Assembly (NCBI GenBank): GCA_031262295.1
Contig: JAISIA010000026.1
Span: 1 to 38,961, forward strand
DNA length: 38,961 bases
Reading direction: 5' to 3'
Origin: Bacteroidales bacterium
GTDB taxonomy: Bacteria; Bacteroidota; Bacteroidia; Bacteroidales; P3
The notes beneath the pieces are model-generated. The model did not search any database. It saw only the letters and a list, made by a program, of their open reading frames with translations, and was not told where the DNA came from. Each line of letters begins with the position of its first letter. Position 1 is the first letter of the stretch. The position numbers and the translations under genes were made by a program. Below, piece by piece: positions 17,129 through 25,793 of the stretch.

Positions 17129-20100
17129 TTATTTAACAATTAATTTTTGTGTGCGGTTAATGTTTTCTCCTTGTAATTTTAGGTAATAAACTCCTTTTGT
17201 TAAGTTAGATAAGTCCAAAACTTGTTCTGCCTTTTCATTAACAATTATTGTTTGAGTATTTATTATACGTCCCTGAACATCAGTTAAAGACATTTTTACC
17301 CTACTGTTTATTCCAGAGATAAATAATTTAGTTTCCTTTTCTGCTGGATTAGGATATAGGGCAACAATTATATTATTAGCATTATTTACTTCCTTTATAC
17401 CATTAGGTTGATTTTCACTTGTTGCTATAAAGTTTTTAATCTCGCCATAAGTTACTTTTTCTCCATATTCTCCTGTTTTGACGTATGCTTTTATGTTATA
17501 GTTTTCGTTTTCTATAAGTGCATTATAAGTAAGAGTAAATGGTGAAGCCCCTTGTGCAGATAGAACATAACTTTCATCCCAACTTTGTAAAGAGGTTTTT
17601 AATTCAAATCCTCTTGCAAATAATTCTTCTGTTCCTTGCGTTACAATACCAGTAAATGTTGCAGAGATTTCTGTTATATTTGTTACATCTAAGGTTGTAA
17701 CAATTGGAGGAACAATTGCAAGAGTTTGAAATGAAACTTCTTCTCCATAAATTGTGCCAACATTTGTTAAAACTATAAATGCTTTATATACATAAATAGA
17801 GTCTGCATATAAATTTGTTATATTTACATAAAATGGAGCTTCTCCTTCAACAGTAGAAACAACATTCCAAACATTAGAATAAGCAGCCTTGTATTCAAAC
17901 CCCTTGCTTTGAGGTGCAGAAATTACATTTTCATAATCTCCTTTTAGGATTGCAGAAAATTGACTTACAGCTGATGGTGTAAGAGTTATTGCAGTAGGAG
18001 GATCAGGTAATAAAGTAAATTCTATACTTTGCCAAGCAGAGAAAATATTTTCACATTTTGCTCTTACATAAGCAATATATGGGGTATTAAGTGTTAATCC
18101 TGTAAATTGATAAGATAATGTATTAACATCAATTATAGAACCTGTTGTTCCTAATTTAACTTGCCAAGAGGTTTCATTTGCTCCTTGACTCCAATAAATA
18201 GTAGCAGAGGTGGTGGATGGGACAACTTGTAATGAGGTTGGTGGAATACAATTTGATGTTTCTGAATAAGAAATTTCCAAATCATCCAATAACCAAGACC
18301 AATTTGATGCTGCATTAGTTTGTTTAAATGCAATGTATTTACCCACTCCACTTACATTAGTTGTATCAAATGATATATTATATTCACCCCAAGTATTCCC
18401 ATAATTAGGATCAATTGTTAATACACTTTCAAATGTTGTTGTATCAAAGGGATCAGTAATCACTCCAAGAGTAAGACTTCCTGAAGAGGCAACACTTTGG
18501 CTAAGAGCCATAAATTTAAGTTTTAAATAGTTTAGTTCAACTCCTATTTGTGGTGTTATAACACTTGTCAAAGAGGTTAAACGTAATGAATTGGGAGAAC
18601 TAACACTTTGGAAATTATGTATTGTTGCATTTTCATCAAATCTTTTCCAGCAAGAAGGAAAAGATGATGTTGATGTTTCATCAAATGTTTCCATCCAAGG
18701 AAAATCTGTTAATGCCACACAATTTGTTTGGAATATTACTTGATCACTCCACTGGCTTTGTTCATTAGCACAAGAGGCTTTTATTCTTAATTTATACGAA
18801 GTATTTACTGCAAGTTCTGTTATAGTATAAGGATTATCTGATACAACAAGTGTTATTGCATTGTCCCAAGAAGTTTCACTTGCTAACATATATTGAATAT
18901 CCCAAGAGTAGGAATTTCCTAAAAAATCACTCCATGCTACATCAATACTTGTTGTATTAGGGTTTCTAAAAATTATATTATTTGGTTTTGGACACATAGG
19001 AATATAATCAACTGCAACATTCTCAATCAACCACCAATTGTTTGTATTGTTATTTTGCTTAAATGCAATATAATTATTATTTCCTATTGTTCCTGCTGTG
19101 TTAAATAAAACTTCATACTCTACCCAAGAGGCTCCAGAAGGATGTTGAATTGTATAAATACTTTCAAAAGTTGTTGTATCATTCGGATCAGACATTATTC
19201 CAACGCTCAAAGTTCCAGATAAACTTGTATCTTGTGCTTGTGCCCAAAATTTAACTTTCAATAAGGATATATCTTCTGCAAATGCAGGTGTTGTTGCCCA
19301 TCCACCATTTTCAAATTTTAAATAATTTTGAACACCATAAGTTTGTGAAATACTATTTACATCACCTTTAACTACAAAAAAGCAAATAGGTAAAGTAGGT
19401 GAAGAATTAAAGTTTTCCAACCAAGGAACATTTGCTGGAAGACAAAGCGTTTGAAATGTTATTTGTTCTGACCAATTGCTTTGTTCATTACTACAAGAGG
19501 CTTTTATTCTAAAAATATATTCACTTGCAGGCAAAAGATTAGTTATAGTATAAGGATTAGTTGTTGCCGTAACCTGCATTGCTCCTGACCAAGAAGTGTC
19601 TCCTACTAATTTATATTCTATATCCCACAAAGAAGAGGTTGAAGAAAGATTATTCCAAGAAATATCCACAGAAGTAGTTGTTCTATTACTTACAATAAAA
19701 TCTGTTGGAACAGGACAAGAAGGAATTTCTCTTACAACAAAATTATCTACATGTAAAGCATTACTTGCATTTAATAATGTTGAACCAACATAAATACCTA
19801 TTTTAACAACACCTTGATAAGGGTTATTGTTTGCATCTTTTAATGGAATGGTAAGATGTTGCATTGGATAAAAATTATTAAACCTCCTTGTTGCACCTTG
19901 TTCATTTGTCCAAAGAATTGCATTTTCTCTATTCCAAGAAAGACCATTATCAGTTGAAACAACAATACCAAAAATATCATCATAACCATCTGTTTGAGGA
20001 GCATTATTATTCCAATCTGTAAGCAAAACATCCATTTCAACTTGTGACATTGTTCCATCTGTTCCTAAATCTATACTTGGAGAAATTAACCATCCATTTG

Positions 20101-23100
20101 CATAAATATATACATGAATAAGAGCATTATTTCCTCCTCCTTGATACATCTCTGTTGTTGAAGACTCCCAATGATCATTTCCTGTAAATGTTACTGTGCC
20201 GCTTTGAGGTAAAGCTCCACCTGCTTTAGTCCAGCAAGCAGTAGGAGGAACATTATTAAATGTTTCAATTGTTGTAGGAACACTTAGATTATTACAAGCT
20301 GTTAAAAAAGTTATTGAATTTGACCACTGGCTTTGATCTTCACTATCACAAATTGCTTGTATTCTTATTTTATATGAAGTATTGTCTGTAAGAGATGTTA
20401 TAGTATAAGGGTTAGTTGTTGCAATAATATTTGTTGCATTTGTCCAAGAAGTTTCACTTGCCAACATATATTGAATATTCCAAGAAGTAGCAATATTATC
20501 AACCCAAGAAAAATCAACAGAAGTTGTTGTTGCATTACTTACTAACAAATCTGTTGGAATAAGACAAGAAGGAATAAGTGAAACTTCTACATCATCAATA
20601 TAAGCATACCCAGAATAAGCAGTTGTAAATGCCTCAAAAATGATATATCTATTTGTTCCTGTCAATTCAGTTTCATTGAACATTACTTCATATTCTGTAT
20701 AAGTAGTAGTTAATGTTATAGTATCAACCATTTCTATTGTAGATAAGTCGTCCAAATCAGAGGCTACTCCTACTACTACATTGTTAATTGCATTACCATA
20801 AGATTTAGCCCAGAATTTAATTCTTAAAGAATGTATATCCTGAGCAAAGGCAGGAGTAGCTATTATAGATTCATTATTGGTTGAAAGATAAGAATAAATT
20901 ATATTTGATCCACTATGAGCATAGTTACTATAATTATATACATAAGGATAAGCACCCGTAGAAAGTTTTGTCCAACAAGTAGGAAGAGTACCACTGCCTG
21001 AGGATTCATTATCAAAATTATTAAAATATGGTAATTGTGAAATAGACCCACAAGCTGTTGTAATAATTATTGGAACAGTCCATTCACTTTGTTCTCCACC
21101 GCAATCTGTTTGTATTCTTATCTTATATGAAGTGTTGGCTGTTAGTCCTGTTATATTATAAGGATTTGTTGTTACTTGCAGCATTGTTGCATTATCCCAA
21201 GAAGGATTAGAGGCTAACATATATTGAATATTCCAATAAGATGAAGTTTCCAAAGGATCAACCCAAGATAGATCAAAAGAATTACTATTAAGATTACTTA
21301 CTGTAAGATTTGTTGGTCTTGCACAAGAAGGAATTAAATCAACGGTTAAATCATCAACATACACATAGCTTGTAGAACCTGTTGTATATGCTTTTAAAAC
21401 TATATAATTATTTTCTCCTGTTAGTTCAGTTCCATTGAAAGCTACTTCATATTCTGCATAAGTAGTAGATAATGTTACAGTATCAACAAATTCTATTGTG
21501 GAAAGATCTCCTAAATCAGACATTACTCCTACAGCTATATTACTATTTGAATAGCCACGTGCAGCCCAAAATTTAATTTTTAATGAATTTATATCTTGAG
21601 CAAAAGCAGGAGTAGCTATTATAGATTCATTGTTGGTTGTAGAAAGTTGAGAATAGATTATATTTGCTCCACTATGAGTGTGATAAGGATAACTATGTAC
21701 ATAAGGATAGTTGTTAGTAGAAAGTCTTGTCCAACAATTAGGAACATTACCTGCTATTTCACTATCAAAATTATTAAAATATGGTAATTGTGAAATAGGA
21801 ACACAGGTTGTTTCAAATTGAATAGTAGGTGTCCAATTGCTTGTTTGGTTACTACAATCTGATTGCATTCTTATTTTATATATAGAAGAAGGTGCAAGGT
21901 TTGTTAAGGTGTAAGGATTTGTTTGTACAACTTGTGTTGTTGCATTAATCCAAGAAGTATTTGTTGCTAACGTATATTGAAGATTCCAAGAAGAAGAAAC
22001 ATCACTTGTAAAAGAAATATCAGCACTTGTTGCTGTAATATTACTTACTTCCAATTCTGTTGGAGTTGCACAAGAAGGAATAATAAAGTTATCAATAAAT
22101 AAATAATTCCCTGTATTATATCCTGTATTATCTTCTGTTGAACCAGCATAAATACCTATTTTAACAATACCTTGATAAGGGTTATTGTTTGCATCCTTTA
22201 ATGGAATAGAAAGATGTTTCATTGGATAAAGCTCACTTAATGCTCTTGTTGCTCCTTGTTCATTTGTCCAAAGAATTGCATTTTCTCTACTCCATGTTGC
22301 ACCATTATCAGTTGAAACAACAATACCAAAAACATCATCACTACCTGTTAAATCAGCATAGCCTCCACTAAAAGCCATAAGTAAAACATCCATTTCAACT
22401 TGATATGTTATTCCATCTGTTCCTAAATCTATACTTGGAGAAATTAACCATCCATTATAAGTGCTGTGTATAATTGTATAAGCACTATTTCCACATCCTA
22501 AACATATTTCGTATGGAATAGAACCCCAATAATTACCCTCTGTCAATGTTATTTGTCCGCTTTGAGGTAAATTTCCACTTGCTATACTCCAACAAGTAGA
22601 AGGAGTAACTGTATCAAATGTTTCAAGTGTTGTTGGAACACTTAGAGCAACACAAGGGGTTGTAATAGTTATTGGTGTAGTCCAATTGCTTGTTTGGCTA
22701 TTACAATTTGTTTGCATCCTTATTTTATATGAAGTATTTTCTGTTATTCCTGTTATAGTATAAGGATTTGTTTGTACAACTTGTGTCGTTGCATAATCCC
22801 AAGAAGTATAAGAGGCTAACATATATTGAAGATTCCAAGACGATGCATTTTCCAAAGGATCAATCCATGTTAAATCAATAGAAGCATCTGTAAGGTTACT
22901 TACTGCTAAAGAAAATGGTTTAGGACAAGAAGGAAAAACAATATTTGGTCCTTTAACATCATCCAACATTATTCTTGAACCATAATTGTCTATAACCTGA
23001 AAAGCAATATAAATTTCCTCTCCATTATAGTCAGAAAGGTCTATTGCATATCTTACCCAAGATGAGGTAAGATCACCATTAGAAAGAGTTAAAAGTGCTG

Positions 23101-23461
23101 TTTCATTAAAAGAAGATGTATCTACATCTGTTGTTGAAATTCTTACATTTAATGTTGCACTTGAATAATCATCACTCTTAATATAAAAACTAATTGAATC
23201 ATAACTATGTTCAACAGAAAGTTTAGGAGTTATAAGCCAATTTTCATAAGAAGAGGAAGGAAAAATATTTACACTTGCACAAGCTGCACCCATAGGAGAA
23301 GAATAAGTATCTCTTCCCCAAGAAACATTTCCACTTACATTCACACTACTCCATTCTTCAGGAGGAAATGCCACACCTTCAAATCCTTCATTTAATGAAA
23401 TCTGGGAAAAACTTTGCAAAGAAAATACTAATATTGCAATTAAAAAGAATATTTTTTTCAT
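17129..23461 (-). CDS. Giant T9SS-secreted jelly-roll/FN3 adhesin-like protein 2
   Basis: A 2110-residue paralog of the protein at 1504-7545. A signal peptide (MKKIFFLIAILVF...SFSQ) is followed by seven jelly-roll domains at about 21-178, 269-463, 551-712, 804-963, 1055-1248, 1340-1488 and 1581-1737. Each is followed by an FN3 module, with two more FN3 modules to about 2010 and a T9SS type A sorting domain at ~2033-2110. I start it at 23461 (MKKIFF), because the in-frame upstream ATG at 23503 would place 14 non-hydrophobic residues before the signal peptide. The sorting domain and the 3' flank are nearly identical to those of protein 1, but module number and order differ. It has no recognisable enzyme domain. 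Its 5' end is separated from comM by a strong terminator, so it has its own promoter; a near-consensus box (GACTTTTG on the minus strand) lies at 23501-23508. Confidence 0.85.
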   Translation of the reverse strand: MKKIFFLIAILVFSLQSFSQISLNEGFEGVAFPPEEWSSVNVSGNVSWGRDTYSSPMGAACASVNIFPSSSYENWLITPKLSVEHSYDSISFYIKSDDYSSATLNVRISTTDVDTSSFNETALLTLSNGDLTSSWVRYAIDLSDYNGEEIYIAFQVIDNYGSRIMLDDVKGPNIVFPSCPKPFSLAVSNLTDASIDLTWIDPLENASSWNLQYMLASYTSWDYATTQVVQTNPYTITGITENTSYKIRMQTNCNSQTSNWTTPITITTPCVALSVPTTLETFDTVTPSTCWSIASGNLPQSGQITLTEGNYWGSIPYEICLGCGNSAYTIIHSTYNGWLISPSIDLGTDGITYQVEMDVLLMAFSGGYADLTGSDDVFGIVVSTDNGATWSRENAILWTNEQGATRALSELYPMKHLSIPLKDANNNPYQGIVKIGIYAGSTEDNTGYNTGNYLFIDNFIIPSCATPTELEVSNITATSADISFTSDVSSSWNLQYTLATNTSWINATTQVVQTNPYTLTNLAPSSIYKIRMQSDCSNQTSNWTPTIQFETTCVPISQLPYFNNFDSEIAGNVPNCWTRLSTNNYPYVHSYPYHTHSGANIIYSQLSTTNNESIIATPAFAQDINSLKIKFWAARGYSNSNIAVGVMSDLGDLSTIEFVDTVTLSTTYAEYEVAFNGTELTGENNYIVLKAYTTGSTSYVYVDDLTVDLIPSCARPTNLTVSNLNSNSFDLSWVDPLETSSYWNIQYMLASNPSWDNATMLQVTTNPYNITGLTANTSYKIRIQTDCGGEQSEWTVPIIITTACGSISQLPYFNNFDNESSGSGTLPTCWTKLSTGAYPYVYNYSNYAHSGSNIIYSYLSTNNESIIATPAFAQDIHSLRIKFWAKSYGNAINNVVVGVASDLDDLSTIEMVDTITLTTTYTEYEVMFNETELTGTNRYIIFEAFTTAYSGYAYIDDVEVSLIPSCLIPTDLLVSNATTTSVDFSWVDNIATSWNIQYMLASETSWTNATNIIATTNPYTITSLTDNTSYKIRIQAICDSEDQSQWSNSITFLTACNNLSVPTTIETFNNVPPTACWTKAGGALPQSGTVTFTGNDHWESSTTEMYQGGGNNALIHVYIYANGWLISPSIDLGTDGTMSQVEMDVLLTDWNNNAPQTDGYDDIFGIVVSTDNGLSWNRENAILWTNEQGATRRFNNFYPMQHLTIPLKDANNNPYQGVVKIGIYVGSTLLNASNALHVDNFVVREIPSCPVPTDFIVSNRTTTSVDISWNNLSSTSSLWDIEYKLVGDTSWSGAMQVTATTNPYTITNLLPASEYIFRIKASCSNEQSNWSEQITFQTLCLPANVPWLENFNSSPTLPICFFVVKGDVNSISQTYGVQNYLKFENGGWATTPAFAEDISLLKVKFWAQAQDTSLSGTLSVGIMSDPNDTTTFESIYTIQHPSGASWVEYEVLFNTAGTIGNNNYIAFKQNNNTNNWWLIENVAVDYIPMCPKPNNIIFRNPNTTSIDVAWSDFLGNSYSWDIQYMLASETSWDNAITLVVSDNPYTITELAVNTSYKLRIKASCANEQSQWSDQVIFQTNCVALTDFPWMETFDETSTSSFPSCWKRFDENATIHNFQSVSSPNSLRLTSLTSVITPQIGVELNYLKLKFMALSQSVASSGSLTLGVITDPFDTTTFESVLTIDPNYGNTWGEYNISFDTTNVSGVGKYIAFKQTNAASNWSWLLDDLEISYSETSNCIPPTSLQVVPSTTSATIYWSQGANETSWQVKLGTTGSIIDVNTLSYQFTGLTLNTPYIAYVRAKCENIFSAWQSIEFTLLPDPPTAITLTPSAVSQFSAILKGDYENVISAPQSKGFEYKAAYSNVWNVVSTVEGEAPFYVNITNLYADSIYVYKAFIVLTNVGTIYGEEVSFQTLAIVPPIVTTLDVTNITEISATFTGIVTQGTEELFARGFELKTSLQSWDESYVLSAQGASPFTLTYNALIENENYNIKAYVKTGEYGEKVTYGEIKNFIATSENQPNGIKEVNNANNIIVALYPNPAEKETKLFISGINSRVKMSLTDVQGRIINTQTIIVNEKAEQVLDLSNLTKGVYYLKLQGENINRTQKLIVK

Positions 23462-23560
23462 AATATATATTTTTATGTTAATAAAATATAAATCACTCTG
23501 CAAAAGTCTAAAAACTTTTTGATAAAAACTAATTTTCTAAAAGAAAAAAAGCAAAATGTA

Positions 23561-23591
23561 TTAAATCGTCCGCCATTGGCGGACGATTTAA
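23561..23591 (-). terminator. Terminator after comM
   Basis: TTAAATCGTCCGCC (23561-23574), loop ATT, GGCGGACGATTTAA (23578-23591): a perfect 14-bp stem with an unusually GC-rich core, between the comM stop and the giant gene start. Confidence 0.85.
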
Positions 23592-23602
23592 ATATATATT
23601 TT

Positions 23603-25144
23603 TTATATCCCCCAAGTTTCTCTATCTAAACTTCTATAACCTATTGCTTGGGATAGGTGATGGTTTTCTATATTTTTGCTTTGATCTAAGTCGGCAATGG
23701 TTCTTGAAACTTTTAATATCCTATCGTATGCTCTTGCTGAAAGTCCAAGAGTCTCCATAGCACGCTTTAATAACTGCATTCCACTTTCGGTCAATGAACA
23801 ATATTCTTTTAGCATCTTTGAAGTCATTTGTGCATTACAATGAATATTCTCATAGTTTTTAAATCTTTCTTGTTGTATTTGTCTTGCTACAACAACCCTT
23901 TGCCTAATTGTAGAAGACTTCTCTCCTTCTCTTTTTTCGGAAAGGTCCTTAAAAGGAACGGGCACAACCTCTATATGAAGGTCTATCCTATCTAATAGGG
24001 GACCTGATATTTTGTTAAGATATTTCTTTACAGAAGAGGTTGAACATGTACAATCCACAGAAGGATGATTATAAAAGCCACAAGGGCAAGGATTCATTGC
24101 AGCAACCAACATAAAACTCGCAGGATAGCTAACAGCTTGTTTGGATCTTGAAATTGTTATATCCCTTTCCTCCATTGGTTGTCGCAAAACCTCCAAAACA
24201 TTTCTTTTAAATTCAGGAAGCTCATCTAAAAACAGCACTCCATTGTGAGAAAGAGATATTTCACCCGGTTGAGGTATTGCTCCTCCTCCAACTAATGCCA
24301 CATCAGAAATTGTGTGATGAGGACTACGAAAAGGACGAATAGATACAAGGGGTGTATTCTTTCTCATCTTTCCTGCAACCGAATGTATCTTTGTTGTTTC
24401 AAGTGACTCTTCCAAAGAAAGTGGTGGAAGAATTGAAGGTAATCTTTTAGCCAACATAGTTTTCCCACTGCCGGGAGGACCTATTAGTATCACATTATGA
24501 CTTCCCGCTGCTGCAATCTCCATTCCTCTTTTTACATTTTCTTGTCCTTTTACATCGGTGAAGTCAAATTCATATCTTTCTAAATCCTTTTGGAATATCT
24601 TTTCACTATCAATCTTTGTCTTTTCTAATGAGGCTGAATTATTGAAATAATTTATTACTTCCAAAATATTTTCTACCCCATAAACATCAACACCTTGAAC
24701 AATTGCTGCTTCTTGGGCATTTGTTTTGGGAAGAATAAACGCCTTAAAGCCTTGCTTTTTTGCCTCTAAGGCAATGGGCAATACTCCTTTTATTGGTTGC
24801 AATGAACCATCTAAGGAAAGTTCTCCCATAATTAGGTATTCCGAAATATTGTAATTTAAGGCAATTTGTTCCGATGCAGCTAATATTCCAATAGCAATAG
24901 GAAGATCGTATGAAGAGCCTTCCTTACGAATATCAGCAGGAGCCATATTAATTATTATTCTTTTGCCGGGAATCTTATATCCAAAGCTTTGCAAGGCAGA
25001 GGATACTCTTTGATAACTTTCCTTTACTGCATTATCGGGCAATCCAACTAAGAAAAAACCCACACCTTGTTCAACTGAAACCTCAACACATACTGTTGTT
25101 GCATTAATGCCACTTATGGCACTTCCATAAACTTTTACTAACAT
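23603..25144 (-). CDS. comM: YifB/ComM family Mg-chelatase-like AAA+ ATPase
   Basis: A 513-residue cytoplasmic hexameric helicase-like ATPase. The N-terminal ChlI-type domain (~1-170) shows 'GLPDNAVKESYQRV' and 'NMAPADIRKEGSSYDLPIA'. The AAA+ core has Walker A GPPGSGKT near 222-229 and Walker B 'LFLDELPEF'. A zinc-binding-like 'NPCPCGFYNHPSVDCTCS' segment follows, then the Mg-chelatase C-terminal helical domain ending in 'SLDRETWGI'. In Vibrio, ComM promotes branch migration during uptake of foreign DNA; in other bacteria the role is less clear. The length matches the family (~510). The gene starts 3 bp after the stop of the DUF4296 gene, so the two form one operon. Confidence 0.92.
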   Translation of the reverse strand: MLVKVYGSAISGINATTVCVEVSVEQGVGFFLVGLPDNAVKESYQRVSSALQSFGYKIPGKRIIINMAPADIRKEGSSYDLPIAIGILAASEQIALNYNISEYLIMGELSLDGSLQPIKGVLPIALEAKKQGFKAFILPKTNAQEAAIVQGVDVYGVENILEVINYFNNSASLEKTKIDSEKIFQKDLERYEFDFTDVKGQENVKRGMEIAAAGSHNVILIGPPGSGKTMLAKRLPSILPPLSLEESLETTKIHSVAGKMRKNTPLVSIRPFRSPHHTISDVALVGGGAIPQPGEISLSHNGVLFLDELPEFKRNVLEVLRQPMEERDITISRSKQAVSYPASFMLVAAMNPCPCGFYNHPSVDCTCSTSSVKKYLNKISGPLLDRIDLHIEVVPVPFKDLSEKREGEKSSTIRQRVVVARQIQQERFKNYENIHCNAQMTSKMLKEYCSLTESGMQLLKRAMETLGLSARAYDRILKVSRTIADLDQSKNIENHHLSQAIGYRSLDRETWGI

Positions 25145-25147
25145 GCA

Positions 25148-25483
25148 TCATCCTTTTATTTTATTACTTACTTGTTCTATTATCTCGTTTAACTTTTCTT
25201 CGTCCTCAGAGTAGTATTTCATACTCTTTTGATAGTCTTTTAAAGTGATGTTATGTTTTTTTAGTATTTCTCTACTATATTCTCTTAACCTTATATTTCT
25301 TTGTTTTATTGTGCTATCTCGTTTAAAAATTGCAAGTCCTTCGGCTTTTTTTAGTTCAGTTAAGACTTCAACAAACTCTTTTTGAGGAATTATGCCCTTA
25401 TTTTCTTCTTTGTGTTTTTTACAAGAAGAAAAGAAAATAATTAGAGTTATTAGTAGGGTTATTGGTATAAATAATTTTTTCAT
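25148..25483 (-). CDS. DUF4296 family lipoprotein
   Basis: A 111-residue predicted lipoprotein: a Lys start, a hydrophobic stretch and a lipobox ending in FSSC (Cys at about 21), then a charged helical domain. The central 'LKKAEGLAIFKRD' and 'ILKKHNITLKDYQKSMKYYSEDEEKLNEI' are typical of DUF4296, a Bacteroidota family of unknown function. It is the upstream partner of comM (3 bp gap). The -7 box at 25488-25495 lies 4 bases from the ATG, so the mRNA is probably leaderless or nearly so. Confidence 0.8.
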   Translation of the reverse strand: MKKLFIPITLLITLIIFFSSCKKHKEENKGIIPQKEFVEVLTELKKAEGLAIFKRDSTIKQRNIRLREYSREILKKHNITLKDYQKSMKYYSEDEEKLNEIIEQVSNKIKG

Positions 25484-25487
25484 AAGG

Positions 25488-25495
25488 CAAAATTA
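25488..25495 (-). promoter_or_regulatory. -7 element for DUF4296-comM
   Basis: TAATTTTG on the minus strand, ending 4 bases before the start codon; no TTG at the ideal upstream distance. Confidence 0.5.
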
Positions 25496-25526
25496 GTATA
25501 AATAGAATAGAAAATAAAGATTTATT

Positions 25527-25710
25527 CAGAAAAAACGCTATTCTGTTTTGTTAAAACGCTGTTTTAATTTACTAAAACGAAGAAATAATTTATTAAAACG
25601 AAGAAATAATTTACTAAATCTTCGTTTTAATCTTATTGAAATATAGTAAAATAGCGAAATAACCAGACTTCCGTTATGACAATTAAAAGCCGCTTGGCAG
25701 AAGGTTGCCG
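25527..25710 (-). repeat. R1 repeat family, copy 4 (partial, minus orientation)
   Basis: Read on the minus strand, this stretch starts with TTTGTCGGCAACC and a GGAAGTCTGGTTAT block shared with copy 1. It continues with CTTCGTTTTA units and AAAACAGCGTTTT shared with copies 2 and 3. It lacks the promoter part. It lies between the terminator of the T9SS gene and the DUF4296 promoter. Confidence 0.65.
25573..25614. repeat. Two tandem 21-bp units within R1 copy 4
   Basis: TAAAACGAAGAAATAATTTA plus one base occurs twice in direct succession (25573-25593 and 25594-25614), differing only in the last base. A partial inverted unit (CTTCGTTTTA) follows. Copies 2 and 3 hold a degenerate form of the same array. 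Confidence 0.7.
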
Positions 25711-25718
25711 ACAAAAAG

Positions 25719-25761
25719 AAGAGGCTTATTAAAAAACCTAAGGTTTTTTAATAAGCCTCTT
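25719..25761. terminator. Long palindromic terminator after T9SS protein 3
   Basis: A 21-bp perfect inverted repeat centred on A25740: its core is GAGGCTTATTAAAAAACCT (25721-25739) against AGGTTTTTTAATAAGCCTC (25741-25759), and it extends 2 bp further. T-rich sequence follows on the minus strand. It lies 33 bp after the stop of the gene at 25794. Confidence 0.8.
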
Positions 25762-25793
25762 GAAATATTTTTGAGGAAAAATTTACTTAAAAA

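Noticed and set aside
23462..23503. Upstream start for giant protein 2 at 23503
   Set aside because: It would put 14 residues before an otherwise perfect signal peptide and would overlap the likely promoter.
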